Shown piece after piece: positions 33,647 to 41,606 of a DNA stretch of 41,607 nt (positions are counted from its first letter, which is position 1; the number at the start of each line of letters is the position of its first letter). A program made the position numbers and the translations under genes. Below the pieces are notes generated by a model. It worked only from the letters and a program-made list of their open reading frames with translations. It had not been told where the DNA came from and did no database searches. Source of the stretch: Nevskia soli (GTDB lineage Bacteria > Pseudomonadota > Gammaproteobacteria > Nevskiales > Nevskiaceae); assembly GCA_026224805.1 (NCBI GenBank), contig JAMFRN010000038.1, positions 1 to 41,607 on the forward strand, in the 5' to 3' direction.

Positions 33647-35074
33647 ATGAAACCCAACAGCCTTGCGCAGCTGGAGCAGGATCTGGCGCGCGACCTGCAG
33701 CTGGTTGCCTATCCGGAAGCAGCATGGGTGCCGCCCCATCACCATAACGATACGCCGGTGCTCGATGTCCTGATCGTCGGCGGCGGCCAGGGTGGTCTGG
33801 CCGTTGCCGCCGGGTTGCTACACGAGCGCATCACCAACATTCTCGTCGTCGACGAGATGCCGCAGGGCGAGGAAGGGATCTGGACCCGCTATGCGCGCAT
33901 GCATACATTGCGTACGCCCAAGCATATCGGCGGCCCGGATCTGGGCCTGCCGAGTCTGAGTTTTCAGGCCTGGTTCGAGGCGCAACATGGCGCCGAAGCC
34001 TTCCAGGGCTTCAAGTATATCGCCAAGGAACAGTGGCAGGCTTATCTCGGCTGGTTTCGTCGCGTGCTGAATGTACCCGTCCAGAACAAGACCCGCTTCA
34101 CCGGCGTCCGTCCGCTGGGTGCCTATCTGCAAGCCACGGTGGTCAGCGGCGGCCTGGAGCGGCAGCTGTTGACCCGCAAACTGGTGTTGGCCGGCGGCAT
34201 CGAAACCAGCGGCTACTGGTGGATGCCGGACGAGATTGCCGCGCTGCCCGGAACACTGCGGGCGCATACCGAAGAGGCTATCGATTTCGATGCCCTTCGC
34301 GGCAAGCGCGTCGCGGTGATCGGTGCCGGCGCTTCGGCTTTCGACAACGCCGCCGTGGCACTGGAACACGGTGCTGCGCAGGTGCGGATGTTCTGCCGCC
34401 GCCGCGAACTGCAGCGCGTGCAGCCCTACAAAATCCTGGCTTATCCCGGCTTCCTGCGGCATTTCGGTTCGCTCGACGATGCAACGCGCTGGCGGACGAT
34501 GAATCACCTGCTGACCATCCGCGAAGCGTTGACCCGCGAAACCTGGGATCGGGTGACCCGCCACGCCAACGTCGAGATCATCACCGGTGCGCCGATCGAA
34601 GGCGCCAGGCTTGAGGGCAATGTTATACACCTGCATACACCGGGCGGCGACCATGCCGCCGACTTCGTGATTGCGGGCACTGGCTTCGAGATGAATCTTG
34701 CCTCGCGTCCCGAACTGGCCGGCGTTGCCGAACATGTCGCCAGTTGGGCCGATCGCTACGAACCGCCGCTCGAGGAGCGCAGCCGGCGTCTCGGCCGTTA
34801 CCCCTACCTCAATCCGGGCATGGCCTTCACCGAGAAAAACCCCGGCGCGGCGCCGTGGATCGGCGACATTCACTGTTACAATTTTGGTGCGACGTTGAGC
34901 TTTGGCCCCTCCGGTTCGTCGATCAGCGCTATGAAATTCGCGGTGCCGCGCCTGGTGCAGGCGATCGGGCGCGATCTGTTCCGGGCTGACTTCGCGATTC
35001 ACGAAAAGCAGATTAGCAGCTATGACACGCCGGAGTTTCCGCTGGTGTTCGCCCGTGATGCCGCGACGGTTTGA
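33647..35074 (+). CDS. FAD/NAD(P)-binding flavoprotein, monooxygenase-like
   Basis: 475 residues. The FAD site LIVGGGQGGLAVAAGLL lies near residues 42-58 and a second nucleotide-binding motif VAVIGAGASAFDNAAVALEH near 223-242. The arrangement is that of flavin-containing / lysine N6-hydroxylase-like monooxygenases. The region GIWTRYARMHTLRTPKHIGG resembles their substrate/NADPH side, and FVIAGTGFEMNLASRP is the ATGYxxD-type segment in modified form. It could hydroxylate or oxidise an amine or alcohol. I do not recognise a named member. It sits 64 nt after the epimerase gene and 36 nt before the ABC permease gene. Confidence 0.82.
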   Translation: MKPNSLAQLEQDLARDLQLVAYPEAAWVPPHHHNDTPVLDVLIVGGGQGGLAVAAGLLHERITNILVVDEMPQGEEGIWTRYARMHTLRTPKHIGGPDLGLPSLSFQAWFEAQHGAEAFQGFKYIAKEQWQAYLGWFRRVLNVPVQNKTRFTGVRPLGAYLQATVVSGGLERQLLTRKLVLAGGIETSGYWWMPDEIAALPGTLRAHTEEAIDFDALRGKRVAVIGAGASAFDNAAVALEHGAAQVRMFCRRRELQRVQPYKILAYPGFLRHFGSLDDATRWRTMNHLLTIREALTRETWDRVTRHANVEIITGAPIEGARLEGNVIHLHTPGGDHAADFVIAGTGFEMNLASRPELAGVAEHVASWADRYEPPLEERSRRLGRYPYLNPGMAFTEKNPGAAPWIGDIHCYNFGATLSFGPSGSSISAMKFAVPRLVQAIGRDLFRADFAIHEKQISSYDTPEFPLVFARDAATV

Positions 35075-35110
35075 AGTCCGAGCAATGGAATCTCCAGAGG
35101 AGCGCCGTGC

Positions 35111-35767
35111 ATGGATTTCCCCCTGATCTGGAATTACCTGCCGTATCTGCTGCACGCCGCGTTGGTGACGATCGGCATTTCCTTCGTCTCGCTGGTCATG
35201 GGCTCGCTGATTGGCCTGGCCTTTACCTTCATGCGGATATCCAGGAGCCGGCCGCTGCAGATCTTCGTCTGGGTCTACGTCTGGTTGATTCGCGGCACCC
35301 CGATGCTGCTGCAGATCTTCGCCATTTATTACTGGCTGCCGACCTACGGGATCATGCTGCCGGCCATTGTCGCCGGCGTCGTGGCGCTTTCGCTCAATTC
35401 AGCCGGCTATTACGTCGACATCTTCCGTGCGGCGATCACCGCGGTGCCGACCGGACAGATCGAAGCGGGGCAGGCGATCGGCATGCGGCCCTGGCAGGTC
35501 ATGTTCCGCATCGTCATCCCGCTATCGGTGCGCCCGGCGTTGCCACCTTACATCGGCCAGTCGATCAACCTGGTCAAGAACTCGTCGCTGGTCTCGGTGA
35601 TCTCGGTGCAGGAGTTGATGTTCACCAGTCAGTCGATTTACAGCTCGACTTACCGGGTGGCGGAAATTCTCGGCACGGCCGGCCTGATTTACCTGGCCAT
35701 CAATACGGTGCTGCAGGTATTGCAGACTTGGATGGAGAAGCGGCTCAGTTATTACACGGTTCGGTAA
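35111..35767 (+). CDS. Amino-acid-type ABC transporter permease (PAAT family)
   Basis: 218 residues with several hydrophobic segments and the conserved EAA loop ending GQAIGMRPWQVMFRIVIP. WLIRGTPMLLQIFAIYYWLP and NSAGYYVDIFRAAI are typical for HisM/GlnP-type permeases. An AGAGGAG ribosome binding site precedes the ATG. It forms a homodimeric channel or one half of a pair; only one permease gene is present, so a homodimer is likely. The ATPase follows after 25 nt and the matching binding protein is upstream in the same run. Confidence 0.93.
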   Translation: MDFPLIWNYLPYLLHAALVTIGISFVSLVMGSLIGLAFTFMRISRSRPLQIFVWVYVWLIRGTPMLLQIFAIYYWLPTYGIMLPAIVAGVVALSLNSAGYYVDIFRAAITAVPTGQIEAGQAIGMRPWQVMFRIVIPLSVRPALPPYIGQSINLVKNSSLVSVISVQELMFTSQSIYSSTYRVAEILGTAGLIYLAINTVLQVLQTWMEKRLSYYTVR

Positions 35768-35792
35768 GCGGTACGGCGATTGGAGCAGGGCA

Positions 35793-36533
35793 ATGACGGC
35801 GATTATCGAATTCGACCAGGTGAGCAAGTATTATGGCGATGTTCCGGTGCTGAAGAACATCAACCTGCGCGTCGACGAAGGCGATGTCGTCGGCGTGATC
35901 GGCCCATCCGGCGCCGGCAAGAGCACGTTGCTGCGTGTGGTCAATCAACTTGAGCAGCACCAGTCGGGCACCTTGCGCATTGCGGGTGAAACGGTCGAGG
36001 CCAAAGCCGGCAGCCGCGAGCTGGCGCTGCTGCGCGCAAAGGTCGGCATGGTCTTCCAGAACTTCAATCTCTGGCCGCACCTTTCGGTGCTCGACAACAT
36101 CATGACTGGACCGCGCTGCGTGCTCGGCTTACCGCGCCAGGAGGCCGAGACACGGGCTCTGGCCCTGCTTGAGCGCGTGGGGCTGAAGGCGTTTAGCGAT
36201 AAATATCCGGGGCAGTTGTCAGGCGGCCAGCAGCAGCGCGTGGCGATCGCCCGCGCATTGGCGATGAAGCCGCGTGTGATGTTGTTCGACGAAGCCACCT
36301 CGGCACTCGATCCGGCGCTGGTCGGCGAAGTGCTGGAGGTGATGACGCAACTGGCATTGGAGCGAATGACCATGCTGGTAGTGACGCACGAGATGCGCTT
36401 TGCGCGGCAGGTGGCGAATCGCATCGTGTTCATGGCGGGCGGTGAAATTCTCGAGGAAGGGCCGCCAGTGACTTTCTTTTCCGCACCGCAGCATCCGATC
36501 GCACGGAAGTTCGTGTCCAAGGTGCATGGCTAA
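35793..36533 (+). CDS. Amino-acid-type ABC transporter ATP-binding protein (GlnQ/HisP type)
   Basis: 246 residues with all ABC motifs: Walker A GPSGAGKST, Q-loop FQNFNLWPHL, signature LSGGQQQR, Walker B VMLFDEATSALDP, and the switch His in VVTHEMRF. It powers the permease encoded just upstream for import of an amino-acid-like solute. GGAGCAGGG precedes the ATG. The following amidase gene begins 43 nt after the stop, or overlaps by 8 nt if an upstream ATG is used. Confidence 0.96.
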   Translation: MTAIIEFDQVSKYYGDVPVLKNINLRVDEGDVVGVIGPSGAGKSTLLRVVNQLEQHQSGTLRIAGETVEAKAGSRELALLRAKVGMVFQNFNLWPHLSVLDNIMTGPRCVLGLPRQEAETRALALLERVGLKAFSDKYPGQLSGGQQQRVAIARALAMKPRVMLFDEATSALDPALVGEVLEVMTQLALERMTMLVVTHEMRFARQVANRIVFMAGGEILEEGPPVTFFSAPQHPIARKFVSKVHG

Positions 36534-36576
36534 TGCAGTCCGGACAAGTGATTGCCGTGCTGGAGGAAATCTGAAC

Positions 36577-38076
36577 GTGCTGCCGAAGATCCTGCCCAAC
36601 ATACTGGACATCGAAACCCTGCAGGCGCTGTATCGCGACGGCAGCCTGACGCCGCTGCAAGTGGTGGACGCAGTGCTGGATCGCATCGCTGCCAGCAGCG
36701 ATGGCGCTGTCTGGATCAGCCGCGTCGCCGACGAGGCGCTGCGCGCCGCCGCGCGCGAATTGATGGCAGGTGGCGGTCCCCGCGAGTCGCAGCCCCTGTG
36801 GGGCGTGCCGTTCGCAGTGAAGGACAACATCGATTGCGCCGGCCTGGACACCACCGCCGCCTGCCCCGCCTACGCCTACCATCCCGAGCGCGATGCCCCG
36901 GTGGTGGCGCGCCTGCGCGCCGCCGGCGCCCTGCTGGTGGGCAAGACCAACCTGGACCAGTTTGCCACCGGCCTCAACGGTACCCGCTCCCCCTACGGCG
37001 CGCCGCGCTGCGTGTTCGATCCCCGCTACATCTCCGGTGGCTCCAGCTCCGGCTCCGCCGTCGCCGTGGCCTCCGGCCTGGTGGCCTTTGCCCTGGGCAC
37101 CGACACCGCCGGCTCCGGGCGCGTGCCGGCGGCGTTCAATAACCTTGTCGGCATCAAGCCCACCCGCGGCCTGCTCCCCGCCAGCGGCGTAGTCCCCGCC
37201 TGCCGCAGCCTGGACTGCGTCAGCGTGCTGGCTACCACCGTTGGGGATGCCGACCGGGTGCGGCGCCTGGCCCAGGGCTTCGACGCCGACGATCCCTACT
37301 CGCGCCTGGGCCAGCAGCGCAGCTTGCCCAAAACCGGCTTCCGCTTCGGTGTGCTGGCACCGGCGCAGCGGGAGTTCTTCGGCGATACCCGGGCCGCACA
37401 GCTCTACCAGCAGGCCGCGGAGCGGCTGGCCGCTCTTGGCGGGGAGCCGGTGGCTTTCGATTTCTCGCCCTTCAGCGAAGCCGCTGCCTTGCTCTACTCC
37501 GGCCCCTGGGTGGCGGAACGGCTGGAACCTCTGCGCGGCTTCATCCAGGACCACGCCGAGGTGATGGATCCGAGCGTGAGGGCCATCATCGGCGGCGCCC
37601 GCGGCATTGACGCGGCCCAGGTGTTTTCCGGCCTGTACCGCCTGCAGGCCTTGCGTCACCGCGTCGATGCCGAGTGGGCGCGCCTGGAGCTGCTATTGCT
37701 GCCCACCGCGCCGACGATCTATACCGTGGAGCAGATGCTGGCCGATCCACTGGCCCTCAATAGCCGGCTCGGTTACTACACCAACTTCGTCAATCTGCTG
37801 GATTGCTGTGCGGTGGCCGTGCCCGCCGGCTTTGGTGACAATGGCCTGCCTTTCGGCGTCTCCCTGATCGCACCGGCCTTCACCGACGACGCGCTGTCGA
37901 ACCTGGCCGCAGCCCTGCATCACGCCGGCGCCGGTGGCCTGGGCGCCGACCGCGGCGCCGCCATTCCACCGCCCGTAACACCGTTAGCACGTCCGGCGCC
38001 GGCGGACGAGGTGGTCATCGGTGTGGCTGGTGGCGGTAAAGCCGGACAGGGCTACGGATTTGTTCGACTTGGATAA
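36577..38076 (+). CDS. Allophanate-hydrolase-like amidase, C-terminally short
   Basis: 499 residues from GTG 36577, which has GGAGG about 10 nt upstream; an ATG at 36526 overlapping the ATPase gene is the alternative. The amidase-signature triad is visible: Lys in GVPFAVKDNIDCAG, the cis-Ser region ISGGSSSGSAVAVASG, and the nucleophile Ser in TDTAGSGRVPAAF. NNLVGIKPTRGLLPASGVVP and TVGDADRV fit AtzF-type allophanate hydrolases. Those proteins are about 600 residues with a C-terminal decarboxylase-type domain; here the sequence stops soon after the linker (DEVVIGVAGGGKAGQ), so that domain is absent. The protein may retain amidohydrolysis of a carbamoyl or amide group. Confidence 0.83.
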   Translation: MLPKILPNILDIETLQALYRDGSLTPLQVVDAVLDRIAASSDGAVWISRVADEALRAAARELMAGGGPRESQPLWGVPFAVKDNIDCAGLDTTAACPAYAYHPERDAPVVARLRAAGALLVGKTNLDQFATGLNGTRSPYGAPRCVFDPRYISGGSSSGSAVAVASGLVAFALGTDTAGSGRVPAAFNNLVGIKPTRGLLPASGVVPACRSLDCVSVLATTVGDADRVRRLAQGFDADDPYSRLGQQRSLPKTGFRFGVLAPAQREFFGDTRAAQLYQQAAERLAALGGEPVAFDFSPFSEAAALLYSGPWVAERLEPLRGFIQDHAEVMDPSVRAIIGGARGIDAAQVFSGLYRLQALRHRVDAEWARLELLLLPTAPTIYTVEQMLADPLALNSRLGYYTNFVNLLDCCAVAVPAGFGDNGLPFGVSLIAPAFTDDALSNLAAALHHAGAGGLGADRGAAIPPPVTPLARPAPADEVVIGVAGGGKAGQGYGFVRLG

Positions 38077-38385
38077 AGAAAGCGTTTTATTCGAACGATG
38101 CCGTATCAAGCATGAGCGTGACGATGGTCTCTTCATCGCCGATGCAGCCCATCAAGCCTAGTTGCGTCCTGGGATCTGCCCCATCTTGGGGCGGACAATG
38201 ATTCATGCATATCCAGTCAAGACCCGTATGGGGCAAATGACTACATTGGCTGGCGTTGCCACTCCTTAAGGATCCTGCGTAAGCGAATGTGAGCAGGGAA
38301 AGGAGGCTCCCGCAGCCGACGGCACCGAATTTGCCGCGGGATGTATTCCATTTGCCAGTGATCTGCGTTCGAGACCAATGTGAAG
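38077..38385. other. Gap after the short amidase gene, possible recombination scar
   Basis: About 310 nt without a convincing gene. It holds GCCCCA-TCT-TGGGGC (38178-38192) and the 8-bp inverted pair TGCCCCAT / ATGGGGCA (38177-38184 and 38228-38235). The abrupt loss of the amidase C-terminal domain next to it suggests deletion or past insertion of an element, but no insertion sequence is recognisable. Confidence 0.4.
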
Positions 38386-39198
38386 ATGAGCTATGAAACT
38401 ATTCAGGTGACACCGAGCACGCCGTGCATCGGCGCCGAAATCTCCGGGGTGAACCTGGCGCTGCCGCTGCAGGAGCGTCAGATCACCGAGCTGCGGCAGG
38501 TGATTGCCGATTACCAGGTGATCTTTTTCAGGGACCAGGCGCTCGATTTCGACAGCCACCAGCGCTTCGGCCGTCATTTCGGCGAGCTGATGCGCCACAG
38601 CGGCGTAGCCGGCCTGAAGGAGCACCCGCTGATCGTTGCGATCCACGCCGACGCGGATTCGAAATATGTCGCCGGAGAGAACTGGCACTCCGATCTGACC
38701 TGCGACGCCGAGCCGCCGATGGGCAGTATTCTTTACCTGCACACCGTTCCGGAAGTCGGCGGCGACACGCTGTTCTCCAGCATGTACGCCGCTTACGAAG
38801 CCTTGTCCGACCGCATGAAAGCCTACCTGGAAGGGCTCACCGCGATCCACGACGGCGAGCACGTCTATCGCCCGATCACCGACGATCCGAGCAAGCGCTT
38901 CCCCTGCTCATCCCACCCGATAGTGCGGACCCATCCGGTGACCGGGCGCAGGGGGCTGTTCGTCAACCGCTCCTACACCACCCGCATCAACGGGGTCTCC
39001 AAGGAGGAAAGCGATGCAATCCTGTCGTACCTCTACGCGCATTGCATGAATCCGAATTTCCAGGTGCGCTTCCGCTGGCGCCCCCACTCGGTGGCGTTCT
39101 GGGACAACCGCTGCACCCAGCATATGGCGGTGTGGGACTACCACCCGCAGGTACGGTCAGGCTACCGCGTGACCGTGAAAGGCGAAAAGCCGGCGTGA
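38386..39198 (+). CDS. TauD/TfdA-family 2-oxoglutarate-dependent dioxygenase (first of two)
   Basis: 270 residues. The iron site is visible as HxD in NWHSDLTCDAEPP and the distal His in CTQHMAVWDYHP; the 2-oxoglutarate-binding Arg is in VRSGYRVTVKG. TPCIGAEISGVNLALPL is the family N-terminal motif. These enzymes hydroxylate, often cleaving sulfonates, ethers or aryl-oxy acids. The ATG has a weak ribosome binding site; a GTG two codons upstream is also possible. A second dioxygenase gene starts 22 nt downstream. The substrate is unknown. Confidence 0.92.
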   Translation: MSYETIQVTPSTPCIGAEISGVNLALPLQERQITELRQVIADYQVIFFRDQALDFDSHQRFGRHFGELMRHSGVAGLKEHPLIVAIHADADSKYVAGENWHSDLTCDAEPPMGSILYLHTVPEVGGDTLFSSMYAAYEALSDRMKAYLEGLTAIHDGEHVYRPITDDPSKRFPCSSHPIVRTHPVTGRRGLFVNRSYTTRINGVSKEESDAILSYLYAHCMNPNFQVRFRWRPHSVAFWDNRCTQHMAVWDYHPQVRSGYRVTVKGEKPA

Positions 39199-39220
39199 GC
39201 CGGCTGCAAGGACAAGCGAG

Positions 39221-40075
39221 ATGACAACCGAGACCGCACTGCATATCCGCGAACTGAAGCCGGGTTTCGGCGTGGAGATTCTGGACGTGGACCTGGCCTC
39301 TGCCGACCAGGCAACGCTGGATGCCGTAATCGAGGCATTCCATCGCTGGGGCACCATCCTGCTGCGGCAGCAGCAGCTGCCGCCGCCGGCGCTGGTCGAC
39401 TTCGTCTCCAGCTTCGGCGAGCCGGAAGACCACACGCAGAAGCAATTCACCCTGCCGGGCTATCCGAAAATATTCATCCTTTCCAACAAGCTGGTGGACG
39501 GCCGGCCGATCGGCGCCCACAACGACGGCGTGGGCTGGCATACCGACTACTCCTACAAGAGCGAGCCGGTGATGTGCACCATGCTGTACGCCGTGGAGGT
39601 GCCCGGGGAAGGCTCGGACACTCTTCTGGCCGATATGTGCGCCGCCTACAGGGCCCTGCCGCAGGAGCGCCGCGCGCAACTCGATGGGCTGACGGTTCAT
39701 CACAGTTATCAGCACTTCATGTCCACGCGCGAGTATGGGCGGACCGAGCTGAGTCAGGAGTTGAAGGACGCCAATCCCGATGTGTTCCATCCCCTGATCC
39801 GCACCCATCCGGCGGATGGCCGCAAGGCGCTATGGGCCAGCACCGGCACGATCAAGGGCGTCGTCGGCATGCCCAATCCGCAGGGCCTGGACCTGATCGA
39901 GGAGCTGGTGGCCTTCGGCACGCAGGAGGAATTCGTTTACCGCCACAAATGGCAGGTGGGCGACCTGCTGATGTGGGACAACCGCTGCACGCTGCATACC
40001 GGCACGCTGTTCGACGACAGCAGGTACACCCGGCTGATGCATCGCTTGTGGGTGCGGGGCGACAAGCCTTTTTAG
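39221..40075 (+). CDS. TauD/TfdA-family 2-oxoglutarate-dependent dioxygenase (second of two)
   Basis: 284 residues with HxD in GWHTDYSYKSEP, the distal His in CTLHTGTLFDD and the Arg in TRLMHRLWVRG. N-terminal LKPGFGVEILDVDLA matches the family. It is related to but clearly diverged from the upstream copy, with different insertions, so the two are not a recent duplication. It is probably co-transcribed with the first copy. Two different dioxygenases may act on successive or alternative substrates, or form a heteromer. A 170-nt repeat follows the stop. Confidence 0.92.
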   Translation: MTTETALHIRELKPGFGVEILDVDLASADQATLDAVIEAFHRWGTILLRQQQLPPPALVDFVSSFGEPEDHTQKQFTLPGYPKIFILSNKLVDGRPIGAHNDGVGWHTDYSYKSEPVMCTMLYAVEVPGEGSDTLLADMCAAYRALPQERRAQLDGLTVHHSYQHFMSTREYGRTELSQELKDANPDVFHPLIRTHPADGRKALWASTGTIKGVVGMPNPQGLDLIEELVAFGTQEEFVYRHKWQVGDLLMWDNRCTLHTGTLFDDSRYTRLMHRLWVRGDKPF

Positions 40076-40077
40076 AA

Positions 40078-40247
40078 CTCATCCCACGACGTCCCCTCTC
40101 TCCCACGCATGTGGGGGAGAGGGCCAGGGAGAGGGGGCGTTTCCGCCTGCGCCGAAGCTGCTTTCTGGCGACATTCCCCGGCTGTGCCGGCACCCTTCTC
40201 CCTAACCCTCTCCCCGCGAGCGGGGAGAGGGGACACTATGAGATGAG
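40078..40247. repeat. Composite intergenic repeat with two GAGAGGG hairpins
   Basis: The outer arms CTCATCCCACGACGTCCCCT with CTC, and GAGAGGGGACACTATGAGAT with GAG, are imperfect reverse complements. Inside are CCTCTCTCCCAC-GCAT-GTGGGGGAGAGGG and CCCTCTCCCCGC-GAG-CGGGGAGAGGG. Repeats of the CCCTCTCCC...GGGAGAGGG type are widespread in proteobacterial intergenic DNA. It separates the convergent dioxygenase and aldo/keto reductase genes and may terminate both. Confidence 0.85.
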
Positions 40248-40277
40248 TTCGGAGCGCACTGCGCCGGCGACCCGCCG

Positions 40278-41270
40278 TCACGCCGCGCGTAACGGCGGCG
40301 CCATGAAATCCGGCCCCACCGGATCGGTCACCAGTCCCGCCACGATGGCGTCGATCTGCTGCATCTGCTGCGGGCTCAGGTTCCAGCCGAAAGCCTGTTC
40401 CATGCCCTCAAGCTGCTGCGGGCGCCGTGCGCCCCACAGGGCCACTGTCTTGCCGCGGTCCAGCACCCAGCGCACCGCCAGCGCCAGCACACGCAGGCCG
40501 CCGATGTCGCGGGCCAGCTGGTCCAGGGCATGGACGGCGGCCAGGTATTGCGAACGGCGCGGTTCCTGGAATTTCGGGTCGTAACCGCGCAGGTCGTCGC
40601 CTTCGAAAGTCGTGGTGCCGGTGATGCGGCCGGAAAGCAGGCCGCGGCACAGGGCGCCATAGGCCAGCACGGTCAGGCCGGTGCCGCGGGCATAGGGCAG
40701 CACGTCCTGATCGATGGCGCGCTCGAACAGGTTGTAGGGCGGCTGCACCGTGCTCAGCAGCGCGGTGCTGCTGAAGCGCTGCATCTGCGCCGGCGAGAAA
40801 TTGCTGACGCCGATCGCCAGGATCTTGCCGGCGCGGCGCAGCCGCTCGAGTTCTTCGGCAGTCTCCTCGAACGGCACCAGGGAATCCGGCCAGTGCACCT
40901 GATACAGATCGATGTAATCCGTCTGCAGGCGCCGCAGCGACTCCTCCACGCTCCGGCGCACACATGCCGGCCGGGAGTCGCGGAATACCTTGCCGTCGTT
41001 CCAGCTCACGCCGACCTTGGTGGCGATCACGGCGCGCTGACGCCGGCCGCCGGCCAGCGCCCGGCCCACCAGTTCCTCGGAGCGTCCGAAGCCGTAGACC
41101 GGCGCCGTGTCGAGGAAGTTGATGCCGCGGTCCACCGCCGCCTGGATGGTGGCCACCGATTCATCGGCATCGCTGCCGCCCCATTTCCAGCCGCCGATGG
41201 CCCAGGTGCCAAGGGCGATGCGCGACACTGCTTGCGGGATGCCCGGGATGTTGAGCGTTTCAATCGACAT
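40278..41270 (-). CDS. Aldo/keto reductase
   Basis: 330 residues of the AKR barrel family. The catalytic tetrad region is visible: Asp and Tyr in FLDTAPVYGFGRSEELVG, Lys in AVIATKVGVSW, and His in LYQVHWPD. The C-terminal NADPH site is represented by VRWVLDRGKTVALWGARRPQ with QLEGM following. It should reduce an aldehyde or ketone with NADPH. It lies 30 nt after a partial M20 peptidase gene on the same strand, so the two may be co-transcribed. It could act on a sugar or aldehyde intermediate of the island, but this is inference. Confidence 0.93.
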   Translation of the reverse strand: MSIETLNIPGIPQAVSRIALGTWAIGGWKWGGSDADESVATIQAAVDRGINFLDTAPVYGFGRSEELVGRALAGGRRQRAVIATKVGVSWNDGKVFRDSRPACVRRSVEESLRRLQTDYIDLYQVHWPDSLVPFEETAEELERLRRAGKILAIGVSNFSPAQMQRFSSTALLSTVQPPYNLFERAIDQDVLPYARGTGLTVLAYGALCRGLLSGRITGTTTFEGDDLRGYDPKFQEPRRSQYLAAVHALDQLARDIGGLRVLALAVRWVLDRGKTVALWGARRPQQLEGMEQAFGWNLSPQQMQQIDAIVAGLVTDPVGPDFMAPPLRAA

Positions 41271-41300
41271 GGAGATTCTGGTGTGGAGCAGGGATCGGAT

Positions 41301-41606
41301 TCAGGCGGCGCGACGGCACAGCGCAAGAGCGGCGAGCGCGTACATCTGTGTGCATGCCACCAGATCCGCGACGCTGGGGCGCCAGCGTGTCGGGCCCATT
41401 GTCACCGCGGGAATGCGGTTCATGTTGAACACGTTGTGGTCGCGCCACATGCTGGAGTAGAACGAGGCGCTTGGCGCGATCGGGCCGCCGCGCACCATTT
41501 GGTGGGCGCGGCTGAAAGCCGGTTGCAGCGGGCGCACCTGCGCGTCGTGCGCCACGAAGCGGTGGCGCACGACGTAGGGCATCACCGAAACCTGATCGAT
41601 GCCGGC
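41301..41606 (-). CDS. M20-family metallopeptidase/amidohydrolase (partial, C-terminal part)
   Basis: 101 residues of a protein whose N-terminal part lies beyond the window. The frame is open to the edge and reads AGIDQVSVMPYVVRHRFVAH at the start of the visible part. The segment FNMNRIPAVTMGPTRWRPSV and LVACTQMYALAALALCR match the C-terminal ends of M20 deacetylase/dipeptidase-type enzymes such as ArgE/DapE relatives. Substrates are typically N-acyl or N-carbamoyl amino acids, which would suit an amide-processing island. Identification from the C-terminus alone is moderate. Confidence 0.65.
   Translation of the reverse strand, partial: AGIDQVSVMPYVVRHRFVAHDAQVRPLQPAFSRAHQMVRGGPIAPSASFYSSMWRDHNVFNMNRIPAVTMGPTRWRPSVADLVACTQMYALAALALCRRAA

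Noticed and set aside
33818-35155. A 445-codon open frame on the minus strand opposite the flavoprotein gene
   Set aside because: No motifs and no plausible start context; the plus-strand frame has two nucleotide-binding motifs.
38100-38260. Possible insertion-sequence remnant
   Set aside because: Only short inverted pairs are present; no transposase fragment or clear terminal repeats with target duplication could be read.
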